This document shows positions 11,831-23,005 of a stretch of DNA of 64,000 nt, one piece after another. The notes under the pieces were generated by a model. The model made no database searches, had not been told where the DNA came from, and saw only the letters and a list, made by a program, of their open reading frames with translations. Position numbers and translations under genes: made by a program. The first letter of the stretch is position 1; each line of letters starts with the position of its first letter. Source of the stretch: Monosporascus cannonballus (Eukaryota > Ascomycota > Sordariomycetes > Xylariales); assembly GCA_004154925.1 (NCBI GenBank), contig QJNS01000148.1:124001-188000 (forward strand), given 5' to 3'.

Positions 11831-14800
11831 CTAGACGCCCGAGTCATCCTGGATCATGGGCATAGCAAGGGCAAGGGGAGTCTCAGCCCAGTTGTCGCAG
11901 ATTCTCTTTGCCCCAGCCAAGCCGCCGAGGAAGCCGGGAATACCATACGGACGCACGAGAACCTGCAACGCGAGGCCAGAGCCCGCATGCCAGGCAATAT
12001 GGCAATGCACTGCAATATGTCGTGTTAGTAATGCTTCGCTACGGCCGGTTAACCGTGTGACGATCCGGGCCCGTCGGATGTGATTCGAGAGTTATCAACA
12101 CCCCAAAGACATTATTGGAAGGTCTATGGCTTTCTAAGGTAGGCAAATAAAGGGGGAGAAACAACTCTAGGAATTGCTTACAGAGCCAACTTCCAGGATT
12201 ATCCGGTTTAAAGGCCATCACCAAGAATCCTCCTGCGGGCAGCATCGCTGTGTCCCGGCGTGGAGGATTGTCGTATCGGAAGAGCCTCGGGCTGGTGGTC
12301 TCGTTCCACGGCTCGCGGCTCTGCGCAAGGATAACGAAGTCGCTACCGTGGAGATGCATTGGATGATCCCTTGGTTGTGTCAGCCTGGCCTCTCTACCGG
12401 CATGACTCTCTTTCAGGACACTTGCGCCGGAATGTTGCCGGAATGGACAATCAAGTATACAAAACCGACGTTGTAATCCTCTCCGGAAAAGGGGGCCGAG
12501 TTAGCCCGCGCCAGTACTAGCGATTGACTACCATACAGGGAGTTTACCTTCGATGATGGTGTAATTGGGGTTCTGCATAGCTTCGTCGATGTGCAGAATG
12601 GTCGGCCGGCTGAAGTTGAGCCACATGGGTTGCTCCGCGAGGAACCAGTGCGCGTAGGGGAAGCCGGGCGGGCCGAGGCTCGTGTCGGGCGCGCCCTGCA
12701 GGTCGGCCTCGAACGTATCCTCTGTCACGTTGTTCTGCGGGTGCTGATCGACGCACCAGGGCACGATCGGGTTCAGCCACTCGGTGTGCACGTCGTCGCA
12801 CGTGTCGTTTTGGGGCTGCGGCTCCCTGTCCGGCGGCAGCGGCAGCCCCTCGCCGCCGCCGCTGCAGTTGTACCGGATGATGCCCGTCCGGTTGTCCGGC
12901 GGCAGCGAGAACATGCTGCATCCGGCTGCCGGGACCGTCTGAATCCAGTAGTCGCCCTCGGCCTGGTCTTTGGCCTCGACGATGACCGTATACCGCTGAC
13001 CTATCAATCACAGTATTAGACTAGGGACCCGTCCCATGTGGGGTGGGAGTTAATGATTAGGGGGGCTGTGTTCGCCTACCGATGCCGATGAACAGTGACT
13101 GGACGGTGAACAGTTCTATCGCGACCAAGTCGTTGGTGACGACGATCAGGTCGTGGTCGTCGATGGAGAAGACGAAGCTCGTGCCCGCGGAGCTGTTGAT
13201 CAGCCGCAGGACGTGCCTCTTCTTGCTGGTCAAACAAGTCTCGAAGTATGACTTGCTCCCGTTGAAGTGGCCGTGGCCGTTCACCACGATGCTGTCCGCG
13301 GCCGGGATGCCTCCCTGCATTTCCACCATGAAGACTCTGAATGCTGTCTCGTGGATCCAGTCGGAGATCATCACGGGGCCCAGCTGCTGCCTGTCAGTAT
13401 TTTGTACATGGGTTTACAATACTTCTTGTCTAAAGTTTCCGTTGTTAGGAGCGCGTAAGGAAAGCATAAAGGGATTACTCAAGAGTGGAAGCTATGAGGC
13501 ATACTGCAAGGACGTCAGTATACGGCACTTCGATAGCGTTCACCTAAGGTCTGATCTGGGATATAATGTTACTCACCGTCAATGTCCCAGTTGGTACTGG
13601 TTGGCCCATGAATGACAAGTGGGGCGTTAACGCTATCCGGGTACTATACGTAGAGGTGAGCCTGAGCCGAGTTCCAACACTAGGAGGCGTGAGCATACCT
13701 GCTGCGAGTAAATGACTGTGATACCACGAGGTACCATACTGTTGTACAGTGAAGTTATCTGCTGTATATCAGTATCTTGTGATAGGCTTTGCAGCTTTTA
13801 TAAGAGCAAGCGAAAGGCAGGCTAAGAAAAGCACCACACGGTAATACGTACACTATACAAGGATTAACTCTCCGCGATAACTATGGGGTGGACCCTTGAG
13901 GGGCATCCCACTTACAGTAAATGTATCGTTCGTGGAAATAGGGCATTGCGTGATGCCATTAACGCCATCCTGATTACCCCTAAAGTTAGCCAACCCGGCC
14001 CCCTAATCCTCCGAAGTGAAGGTAGGAGTCTGCAGCATGTAGCAAAGATTGCTTACCATCTCGTTGGAGTCTAACTGCCTTATACCGTGCCAGTGGACAG
14101 TGGTGCCATTATTCGGAGCGTTTATTGGTGACGTGGATTACGAGCTGGTCACCCCAGCATGCCTGAATCGTAGGGCCCGGGTAGGTTCCGTTGAAGTATT
14201 TCCCCAGAGTCTTTGGGAAGTCGTCTGGCAAGACCTAGATTCTGTTACTCTCTGGTTATAGGAGATAGGAGTGGTGTCTAGTGACTAACATCTGAATTGC
14301 CCGTGAGCTCAAGCCAGTACTGTGTAATCGTCAAGTCAGTCTTCAGTCTTTCAGGGGCATTAGTCGACAGGCTTGCTCTACCTCTCGAGTTATTCCCGGC
14401 GGTATGTCTTGTCCGTCTGGCGGCAAGTGTTAACCGGATGGTCCACGGCTTGCTGAGAAAGGTTCCGACAGGATCTAAGTACATACAGTTCGTATGGACG
14501 TCCCACTGAGTGAACGACGGTTGGTTCTCATTTGGATCCCTGATCCAGCAATCTCTCGAGTCTTCGGTGTTGCAGAACTCCCACCCCTTCGCTTCAAGTT
14601 CGGGGTAGCTGCAGACAATAGGGGTATACGGGCACCCCTGACCTTCGCCGTAGTGGCCTTCTCCGGTCAAGGGCAGGACCGAGTCGACGATGGAAGGGGG
14701 CTGTAGGGGCTGCTGAACATCCCCATAGCCGATGAAAGGAGAGAGCCCGTCGAGTTGTGTAACTCGAAGTACGAAATTGACGGTCACTCTGAGCCAGCCC

Positions 14801-14910
14801 ATTTTGGGTGTTTGTCCGGAAGCCAAGCCAGGGAGTATTGAAGAGAAGAGGTAGGCTCTGGAAAATTGTAAGCCATCGTTCGCTCCTACTGTACGTCTTA
14901 TAATTTGCAT
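11831..14910 (-). CDS. Laccase-like multicopper oxidase, with a one-base frameshift
   Basis: Probably secreted copper oxidase that oxidises phenols or similar donors and reduces O2 to water. The copper-binding segments are spread over several exons on the minus strand: HWHGIRQ (about 14070-14090), a WYHSH block (about 13700-13720), [10 protein letters not shown] (about 12340-12365) and, across an intron, [12 protein letters not shown] (about 11980-12009 plus the exon ending at 12182). All four expected His-rich motifs are therefore present. The middle domain (12528-13374) is well preserved and rich in N-glycosylation sites. Just before HWHG the frame breaks: an extra base in the AAA run (plus strand TTT at 14121-14123) puts Val-Thr-Asn and Asn-Asn-Gly-Thr in different frames. 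This is either a sequencing error or a young pseudogene. The N-terminal start is uncertain (ATG at 14910 or 14802) and no clear signal peptide is seen. The stop is at 11831. Confidence 0.8.
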
Positions 14911-17688
14911 TCTCCATCTCGTACGTCCGGGTCTACGGCGGCGGTGCGGTGCGCGGTCGGCACTCTATCAAGCCTATTTCAGATCATGAGATAGCCTCGT
15001 CCTACCGTGGCTTCATATTGCGGCGTAATAATAGGAGGTGGGTGATCTCCAGGTGACTGTTTATCAGAACCATTGGCCGAACTCATGTTTGGAGACGTTT
15101 AGGTAAGATAATCCTCCCCCATTTGGCAGCCCCTGTGACTCCCCCCATACGGCGCAAGGGGTTATAGCCGCCGACCTCCCCAACCCGCGACCTACAATGT
15201 GGTGTACATGCTCAAATGCTGGCCTTCTCGTAGAAGTAGACAGGAGTTATTGGGAAAAGAACATTAGCAATCTGATCGTGTTATTCAAAGCGCTCACAAC
15301 GCCGGGCAGAACCTACGTTGAGCCATATGATTGGGATCCAATTCCACCTACTTGGATTACCTAGTTTCTCCGACTATGTGAGCGCGCCCCCCGATCCGGG
15401 CGCTCGGAGACATTTAACCCACGTGGCGGTCGCTATACCACAGAGCGGGTGGTCAGCGGCGATAGGCGGGAGCGAATGGGACGTCATAGACCGAAGCCCA
15501 GGCCTACATGCGGTGAACATGAGGGAGTTCTGCCCTTAGCGCTGAGCCATAGGGCTGGGATGAGCCGCGTTCGCCAGGTCTATATTGTGCTGACGGTAAC
15601 ACAAGCGGTGACTCCGCCCAGCTGGTTGCTGACCGACTATGGCCTGGGACGTAAAATGGTCGTCTGAACTCCATACTATCAGGCCAATTACTTTTGTCTA
15701 TGTGTGGTGTGGTGAACTATCGCTGAATTGAGAATTTTGGCGTAACCTTCCCTGCATTCAGCCCGACTTATCACTCAGCTCATACCCATCTATCACCACA
15801 TCTCTTTCCTACCACGACCTTGGAACATGAACAACTGGCTTTTATCTGGCTAGTGCATGCTACTGGTTCTCACAATCCTATCCCCTTCCCACGGCCGGTG
15901 AATTGTTGCCATATGTATGCGGATATCACTCTTTACACTTAAGGGATTACTAGCCAATCTTGTCTGAAATTTGGTATGTTATATCACCTAGAAGAATCCT
16001 TCAGACTTACGGTACAGTAAGAGTATCGTAGTTTAGCTGGTGGTTGTGGTAACCCCCTTTCAGACCTATACAAATTGGTAAAGTCAAAGAGAAGGACTTC
16101 AACGAAGCTAAGAATTAGTAACTTACACAGCAAGGCTTTCTACAACACTCTTCTACAATAGAAATATCTTCAGCTATAAGAGTGAAAACTAAGGGCCAGC
16201 AGCTGATCAATAGCTTGGGTTAGCCCCAATAGATCAGCCCCTAGCCATGTTACCTATAAGCCACCTCCGGTATCGCTTTCTTACAGCTACAGCTATATTG
16301 ACATATATTTTAAAAGGCTGCTCTAACGCCATTTTTTTGGTTAGGATTTCGTCAAGATCAACCTGACGATTTATTCTACTTCAGTTCCAAATGCTTCAGT
16401 GTGTGATGGCACGGTCTCATAACACGGTTGGTCACATGTGATCGTATAGTATTCCAACTTGAATCCAGATCCTACCAAATACCGTAATAGCAGAATCCGT
16501 ATTTCCCACTCAGTCAACGAACGCTACCCAATACCATAGCCTACAATTCCTTTCCTTTCCTTTCCCGTCTTTTGGTGCATAGCGGAGGCCCTGGCCTCCA
16601 CTTGAGTGTGAACCGGGCGACCTTTAGAAATATATTAGTCCTATACAGAATCAGGAGGACAGTATCTATATAATTAGTCAGCAGTGCTTAATAAGTGCTC
16701 TGATAGTAGGGTATGGCCCACTAGGTTATCGAAACTCCAATGTTTCCTTGCAGCGGCCATCTTATTCATGAACACGGGCCGCACGAAACGTTAGGAGAGC
16801 TTCCAGTTTACCAGCCGAATCTTGTCAGAGATAGGTTGAATACCCGCTAGGTTCCATATCGGGTTACCAGCCTTGAGGGCTTCAAGACAACATAACGGCA
16901 TATTAGGTATACCCAGGTGTGGGCCATCTGACCCCTATTCCAACCCCTAATTATTCCTTCACTCTTCACTAAATTGGGAACTTCTTAGCCTGAACCAGCA
17001 TGAAGTGGCCAGTCAGATTCCTTTCCAAGGATCTTAATGATTTTCAACCTGTCATTGGATTTATGGTGTGACAAACTCACCTCTTTCCACCTCAGAGCTC
17101 CTGTAATGGTCTTAGGCTCTTAGAGGGGATGCGGGCGGCGCGGGAAAACACCATACTGATTCAACCGAGACTGTTGCAGTATAGCTCCGTAGGTGTGTTA
17201 TTTAGCTAATATACTAGCTATACAGTTTTGCGCCGCTGTTAGACTTCGAGAGACGCGGTTATTCGTAGTAACGTTGCCCCTTTTAGAGAATCATCGTGAA
17301 TCCTCCATAATAACAAAGAGTTGATTCTCGAAACCTAACCCTTCTCATGCCTCCCATTCAATTTGGGGCGCGGCAGCTAATGGTGACACAATATGCTGTG
17401 CATAGCGAAATCGCTCCTCCCTTGCCAACACAGTTTAAGAGGCACTCACTGTAATCAACACACTCTCCGCCATACTAGGCCAAGAGGTCAAGACCAGAAG
17501 GTTTACAACATGTCTTGTGTCTATGCTATAGGTTGCATCTAGGTAATCACTAAGGTATAATACGCCTCCTTTTTACCATTATCCGCCGTTAGGTGAACAT
17601 TAGGAATCTCGATGGTCGCTAACCAACTAGCTTAAGATATTCCACGACCCATCGATCCCGCCAAAACACGTGTGTAAATGTAGGAGTT
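14911..17688. other. Long intergenic stretch, no gene seen
   Basis: About 2.8 kb with only short frames and no protein-family pattern on either strand. Composition is ordinary. It holds a small run of CCTTT units near 16550-16570 but no inverted or direct repeat large enough to suggest a mobile element. It separates the oxidase 5' end from the 3' end of the next minus-strand gene. Confidence 0.5.
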
Positions 17689-20600
17689 CTATACCGCAGT
17701 GGCCTTCTGCATTTCCTCCCCACTCCCGGCCTGCATTGCCTTGGCTCTCGCAGCAGTCAGCATGTCATCCAGCTCAGCTCCAAAATCTATGGTGCTCTGC
17801 AATAGCACCGGTTGTCTTCTGGACCATCCATTCCACGTCATGTACCTGGCCCTATCGTTGGTAACTGCGGGCCCCGATCTGCGGCTCACATGCGACTTTG
17901 ACCGCTTCACTAATACCGTATCGTGACTTTTGATCGAGTCATTTTCGTCCAGCATATGTTTTGGCACACAATCATCGTACGAGACATGTGACGGAGGTGC
18001 TTCGGATCTCTTCGCCGTGGTGCCAGAGACCGTACAGGAAACCACAGGGGGAGGACGATGTGGGGGAAGCGCAGCAGGATCTTCGTTAGCATCCGAGGTA
18101 TGTGCGTCATCGTTACCGCATCTAAGATTTTGGACATCCTGAATAAGGCGCACGCCTAGAATGCTGGGATTGCGGGGTTTGCCTTCAGCGCGAGAAGAAC
18201 CATTCTTCATAGTCTCGATCTGATCTTCCAATGCCTGCACGTCCTTGTAACCGCCTTGCATTGGTAGCAGTTCGAGCTCTGGGTATTCCAGGTATTTAAC
18301 TTGCTTTCCACGGCTGTTGTGTGGATTTGGGAACTCATTTCTCCCTGGTATCATCTTTGTAAACGTGTTCTTTACTGCTCTTCCAAGCGAGCTTGAAAAC
18401 GTCCTCGGTCGTCCTGACCTGAAACCATCCCTTGATAGTGTTTTGGCCCCGATTGTGGTTCCCACAAAGTCACCTGGATGCGGCGTTACGAAATCTCGAG
18501 GGTCCACTATGTCTTTTTCTCCTGCTGGACCTGTTCTCTCAGTGCGATTATGAGAAGGCCATTTTGCCCAGGACTCTGGGGGAGTAGAAAATCTTCGAGG
18601 CTCTTGCCTACCACCGACAACGTGTACGGCGGGTGGGCCTTGCGGGCTCGGGGTGCGACTAAGCTGACGTGACCATGTGCGGAAAAGACGGCCTGATATG
18701 TCGATCACTGGGGTCCTATTACGCTGGATATCAACTGGTGGCTTCAGTGTCGTGTTACCGACAGACATTGGTGAATATGCCCGTGGAGATGGATGATCAT
18801 CATCAGTGTTGTCGGCTGTACTGTTTTCGCGGATATGCTTGGTTGTCTCATGTTCATTGGTCAAGACACAAGCTTGATCTTCTTCGGGATCGTGCGTATA
18901 TAACTTTGATAAGCTGTCCCGCCGCCTCGCCTGACGCCTTTCAGCCTCCGTTCTAAGGGCTCTTTTCCATTTACCGGTGGCACTCTCCTCAACATGAGGC
19001 TTCTTGTCCTTGTCGAAGGAGGTGGACCGCTTTCCGGCCCTCATAGGCATCACCACCGCCGTCTGTTGTGGTTGCAGCGCCGAAGGGCTTTCGAATATTT
19101 CCCCATCGGACTTGACTATTCTAGGTAAGTCCCTTGCATATCTCGCCTTCCTTGGTGGATGTAGGTGCAGCTTGGAGAGTATCGATACTTTTGCTCCTAT
19201 AGGTACGCGTGAGTCATCGAACTCTTCACGGAACTTGCTGACAGCGGGAAGATTGCGACCTTGGCCAAACTGAGACTGTCCGAAACGTTGCTTAACAGAT
19301 CGCAGTTCTTCTTCCCGTTGCTTAAAGCTTGCTGTGTCCGATAAAGCTTGGGAATATGTCTGGGCAGTGTGTCGTTGAGATGGATGTACATTGGGAGCTC
19401 CTACATGTATTGCAGGCAGCGCGTTCTTCGCTGTTTTGTAGGAACTGACACCAGATTCGTCGGTCTCGGTCCTGCGGTCCTGGGTCGTAGGTCCTAAAAA
19501 GTCAGTATTCAACCTTGTTATCACTCTTACGATATAGCTACTTACGATAAAAGGGGGAGAACGGTGAAAAGATAGATGCGCCTTTCGAGCTTCCAAAGAG
19601 CTCCACCAAACTCCGGAGCGAGCTCCTATGGCTAGACTGAGCGCTGTTGGGTATCGTTGTGTATCGAGATGACATGTAGTGAGAAGACGACTCTTCATGA
19701 GCATCCGTCGGTGGCTGATCCAAAGTAAGTATATGGTTGTTTCCTGTTCCAGTAACGTTAGGAGTGTTGGCCTCTGCTAAGTCGTTTGTTTTCTTAGCAT
19801 CCGCTTGGGTCTCGTGGGATTGAAGCCAAGCGCATGGGAGATGGTGTCGAGTAGCAGCATCCTGATGCACTTCCGGTAGCGCCAATGCAGTATGTGGCTT
19901 CACCGCATCTCCAGTGGCCATCGCTTCCATGTCTCGGCTGTAACTCTCACGAAGCTTCCCAAGAGCGGTGCTTCTGCTCCGCTGAGTGGAGGAGCTTAAG
20001 CTCGACTGTAACTCTTGACTCCTTAGCCATAAGTCCAGGGATGAATCTTGATACAGGGCCGTATCCGAGTCTTGTTGCTCCTTGTCATCTGACTTGACAC
20101 CTTGCTCACTTGCCGGGTCTATTCCTCCGGGCCGTGGGGAACGATGCGGCTGCTCCGCGGAATCTGACGAATCTTGTCCAGTGGCATTCTCCTTGGGGTT
20201 AGCAGGCTTCTCCTCGGTACGAGAATCACTACCATCCTTCGGTACTTCTTCCTCAGGCACGCCGTCGTCTGCGGCGTTGCATTCCGAAGGCTGGTGTGCA
20301 GAATCCTCCTGGATCCCTAGAACACTCGCTAAGTGGCTATGGCTGTATGAGAGACACCATGAATGTTCGGAGTCCAAGCCTCGCGGACTCAGTAGATTTA
20401 CAGGGCAAAGCTCAGGAGACGGTGGCACTTGAGATATTGAACCCCTCTCATTGGGTGCGGCATGGTTTTCAGTACCGATCGTGTCACCAGAACGGCATGT
20501 GGATTCCAGACAGCTGCTCCGACGGCCGAGGGCCAGCGCCTGTGTTCGGTCGACTGGAAGAGCAAGCGCTATACCGTCCCGGGAGGTGTATTTGAAGCCA

Positions 20601-21187
20601 TTGTCTCTGATCTCATTCATCTCATCGACCGAGAACTCGATGGTATCCCGGGGGCCACCCCCAGGCAACCCAGATTGAGAGCCGCTCTCCTGATTGTGCG
20701 ACTGGACAAGGTCTCCCGGAGTAACGACCTCTTCTTCGCTTTTCAGTTCCTCTTGAATTCGTTTGTGCATGAGACGCTTGAGTTCAGCGCGTCGGGCAAG
20801 CTCCTCGCTGCTATTCCCAACAACAGATCGCTGCGGATGGCGCCCCGAATTAGACGCTTTGGACAGACGCCGGACGAGTTTCGTCTTGATGGCTTCAAGT
20901 GTACTTATGCTAGAGCTTCCTATGTTTCTAATAATGTCATCTTCCTCGTCTGAGTCTTCCACGTCAAAAGTAGCAGGATCAACGATAGCTTGATGCATTG
21001 AGCTATTCACTCGGGGAGGGGACTTGGTACTGAGGAGGGATAGTGATGGTATTGCCTCCGTATCGAGCTGTAGATAAGGTGACTTTGATAACTTTGCCGG
21101 GGGCGGTTCAGTTGGTAGCTTGATCGTAACTGGATAGACTTGTCGATATGTCGTTCGATGACTACGGCAGCAGCAAAGAACGGTCAT
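17689..21187 (-). CDS. Large disordered protein of unknown function
   Basis: Two exons, 21187-19546 and 19493-17689, joined by a 52-nt intron (GTAAGT...TTTTTAG) in phase, give 1148 residues. The N-terminus has three consecutive Cys (MTVLCCCRS), which might be acylated. At about residues 70-150 there is an acidic Asp/Glu patch, then a basic/leucine segment (LVRRLSKAS) and a helical Arg/Lys/Glu-rich piece (ELARRAELKRLMHKRIQEEL). The rest is low-complexity, rich in Ser, Pro, Glu and Arg, with many RxxS-type sites that kinases or 14-3-3 proteins could use. No catalytic domain or membrane helix is seen. I do not recognise the family; it looks like a fungal lineage-specific scaffold or signalling substrate. 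The start is the first ATG of the open frame. Confidence 0.75.
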
Positions 21188-21240
21188 CCTCAGAGTCTGC
21201 CGTCTTCAGAAGAACGTGGATGAGCTGCATAAGTGCCGGC

Positions 21241-21598
21241 AATGTCTAAGAAAGCAATAACGAAGGAAGAGTTCGATACTGTCAAGACGAAGCTGAACGG
21301 AAGAGGAGACCGGGAGATCAGAATCGGCTTGTGTCCACCTGGCACTGAGCGGGCATCATAGCTACAATGTCACCGTCGAGCTTGCTGGAACCGGCGAGTT
21401 GCTTGCTCAAACAAATTCGCCATTGAGTGAAACTCCTACCAAAATCTACAAGTTTCAAGAGATCGGACAAGGAAAGAGCGTCAAGCTCTCCTACAACCTG
21501 CACACGAGGAGGCAAGTGCAGGAGCCTGTGTCAAAGCTTTGGATCAACCCATATGTAGATGCACCTCCGCATACAGACTACTTAGGTAAGATCATCTC
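21241..21598 (+). pseudogene. Coding-like fragment in two frames, unknown
   Basis: An ATG at about 21254 opens a short basic stretch (MSKKAITKEEFDTVKTKLNG) that stops after about 40 codons. An overlapping frame shifted by one continues with a patterned sequence (VTVELAGTGELLAQTNSPL near 21370-21425, then LWINPYVDAPPHTDYLG near 21540-21588), ending at a good splice donor GTAAGA. No further exon is found downstream. The second part looks like a beta-rich secreted domain, but I cannot name it. Best read as the remnant of a gene with a frameshift and a lost 3' part; an unusual first intron is the alternative. Confidence 0.3.
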
Positions 21599-22690
21599 AT
21601 CTCGAGTCCCGGTTGCGAGTAATTGCTATTGATAGTAATTCACGCTTTCGCTTGCTTCTGTTAATTCGACCTCGGTTCGCCCCTTCCTCGTTAAACCACC
21701 CCTTGGGGCTTCTGAGGCTCTGCTGCTGGCCGTCTGTCCTTCCACATTAGACTTACATATTCCCAACCAGGAGAACATCAACATCAGCACGTGAGTCTCC
21801 CGTTTCCCTCCTTTACGAGACCTACCTACCCGGAAGAAATTTAATAAAGGGGTCTTATTCTCTACATGGTTGCCGGCCGGAGAGTGGAGGCAGCATGCTA
21901 TTCCCATTGACGGTTCTCTATATGGAAATGCTCCCGGGGGGGAAAGGGGGGAGGGGGGAATGCATTCCAGGTGCCGAAACATCGAGAGACCACGACATGT
22001 GTGGAGTAAATGAGCTGTGGCTTGAGTCGAGGCCTTCAGCCTTACCGAAATTAGAATGCGTCGCTCTCTGGAGTATATGTAGCCCCTCGCTTCAGCTCTA
22101 ACTGATAAGTGGATGCAGAAACTCCGGGTGCTGTGCCCATACTTTCATTCTAGGTGGGATATTCCGAGCAGAGAGACACTAAATAGGTCCCACTATAGGG
22201 ATAACTCTTGCCCAACGTCTGGTATCATTCGCTTTGGCTGCAGGTCTGACTGCGGCGGAATGATCACACATGGTGCTAACTAAGCCTGCAGTTGTAGTGA
22301 GCTTTGATTGGAAGACTGGTAATAGATAAGCGCTAGTCTAGACTTTACGCGTACTACATACAGCACTCCGGCCCTCCGGGGTCCCCGCTACCGGAGCAAA
22401 TAAACTCGGATTGCTGCATACTGTGAAACTGGGGTCTCCACTGTAAAAGACCCCTAGTGGGCAGGTGGGCAAGGGAAGACACACCACGGGCCAGAGCAAT
22501 CGCTCCCACTTCCCCTCCTGTCCCCCCCAAGGCGCAAAGCACGCAAGCCCCGACAGAGTATGAGAACTCCGTCAGCTGTATTCGGCCCCCTTCAGAAACG
22601 TGGAATCCAATGGACCCTTGACGAGACAGACGGATCTCGCGGACCCCTCCTTCGCTTCACCGCTAGACAAAGTCTAAGTCAGCATAGTCC
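21599..22690. other. Intergenic stretch, no gene seen
   Basis: About 1.1 kb upstream of the methionine synthase leader. Short frames only, no repeats of note. Confidence 0.5.
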
Positions 22691-23005
22691 CAGCTTTTGC
22701 ATATCTCCTTCTCCTCTCTATCTCTCAATAAAAATTTCCTTCCTTATTTCTACTTCTTCTTTCCCCCCTTCACATTCTTCACTGTTGTTTTCTGTTTTCT
22801 TCCCTCAGTTCTAACTTTCCTGATTCTTTCGCGTTTTTACAGGAGGAATTGGAAACAGCAGCCTGTTTTCCCTGTGCGTCTCTCCACATCACTCACCAAC
22901 CACCTCTAAACGTGGGGTGCCTGTAAGCAGAACCAAGACTGACCTTCCGTCATCACGATAGAAGACCCCTCTTATTTTCATCTCGGACACAGAGTCACAG
23001 TCAGG
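22691..23005 (+). promoter_or_regulatory. CT-rich leader and promoter of the methionine synthase gene
   Basis: Strongly pyrimidine-biased on the plus strand from about 22694 to 22812, with long TCTC and TTCTTC runs, as often found just upstream of transcription starts in highly expressed fungal genes. A TTTTTACAG at about 22834-22842 could be the acceptor of an intron in the 5' leader. The start context before ATG (CAGTCAGG) is ordinary. Promoter activity is inferred from composition and position only. Confidence 0.4.

Noticed and set aside
12544..13019. Long Arg/Ala-rich frames over the oxidase middle domain
   Set aside because: Shadows of the GC-rich oxidase exon in other frames; only the minus-strand frame at 12528-13007 shows family motifs.
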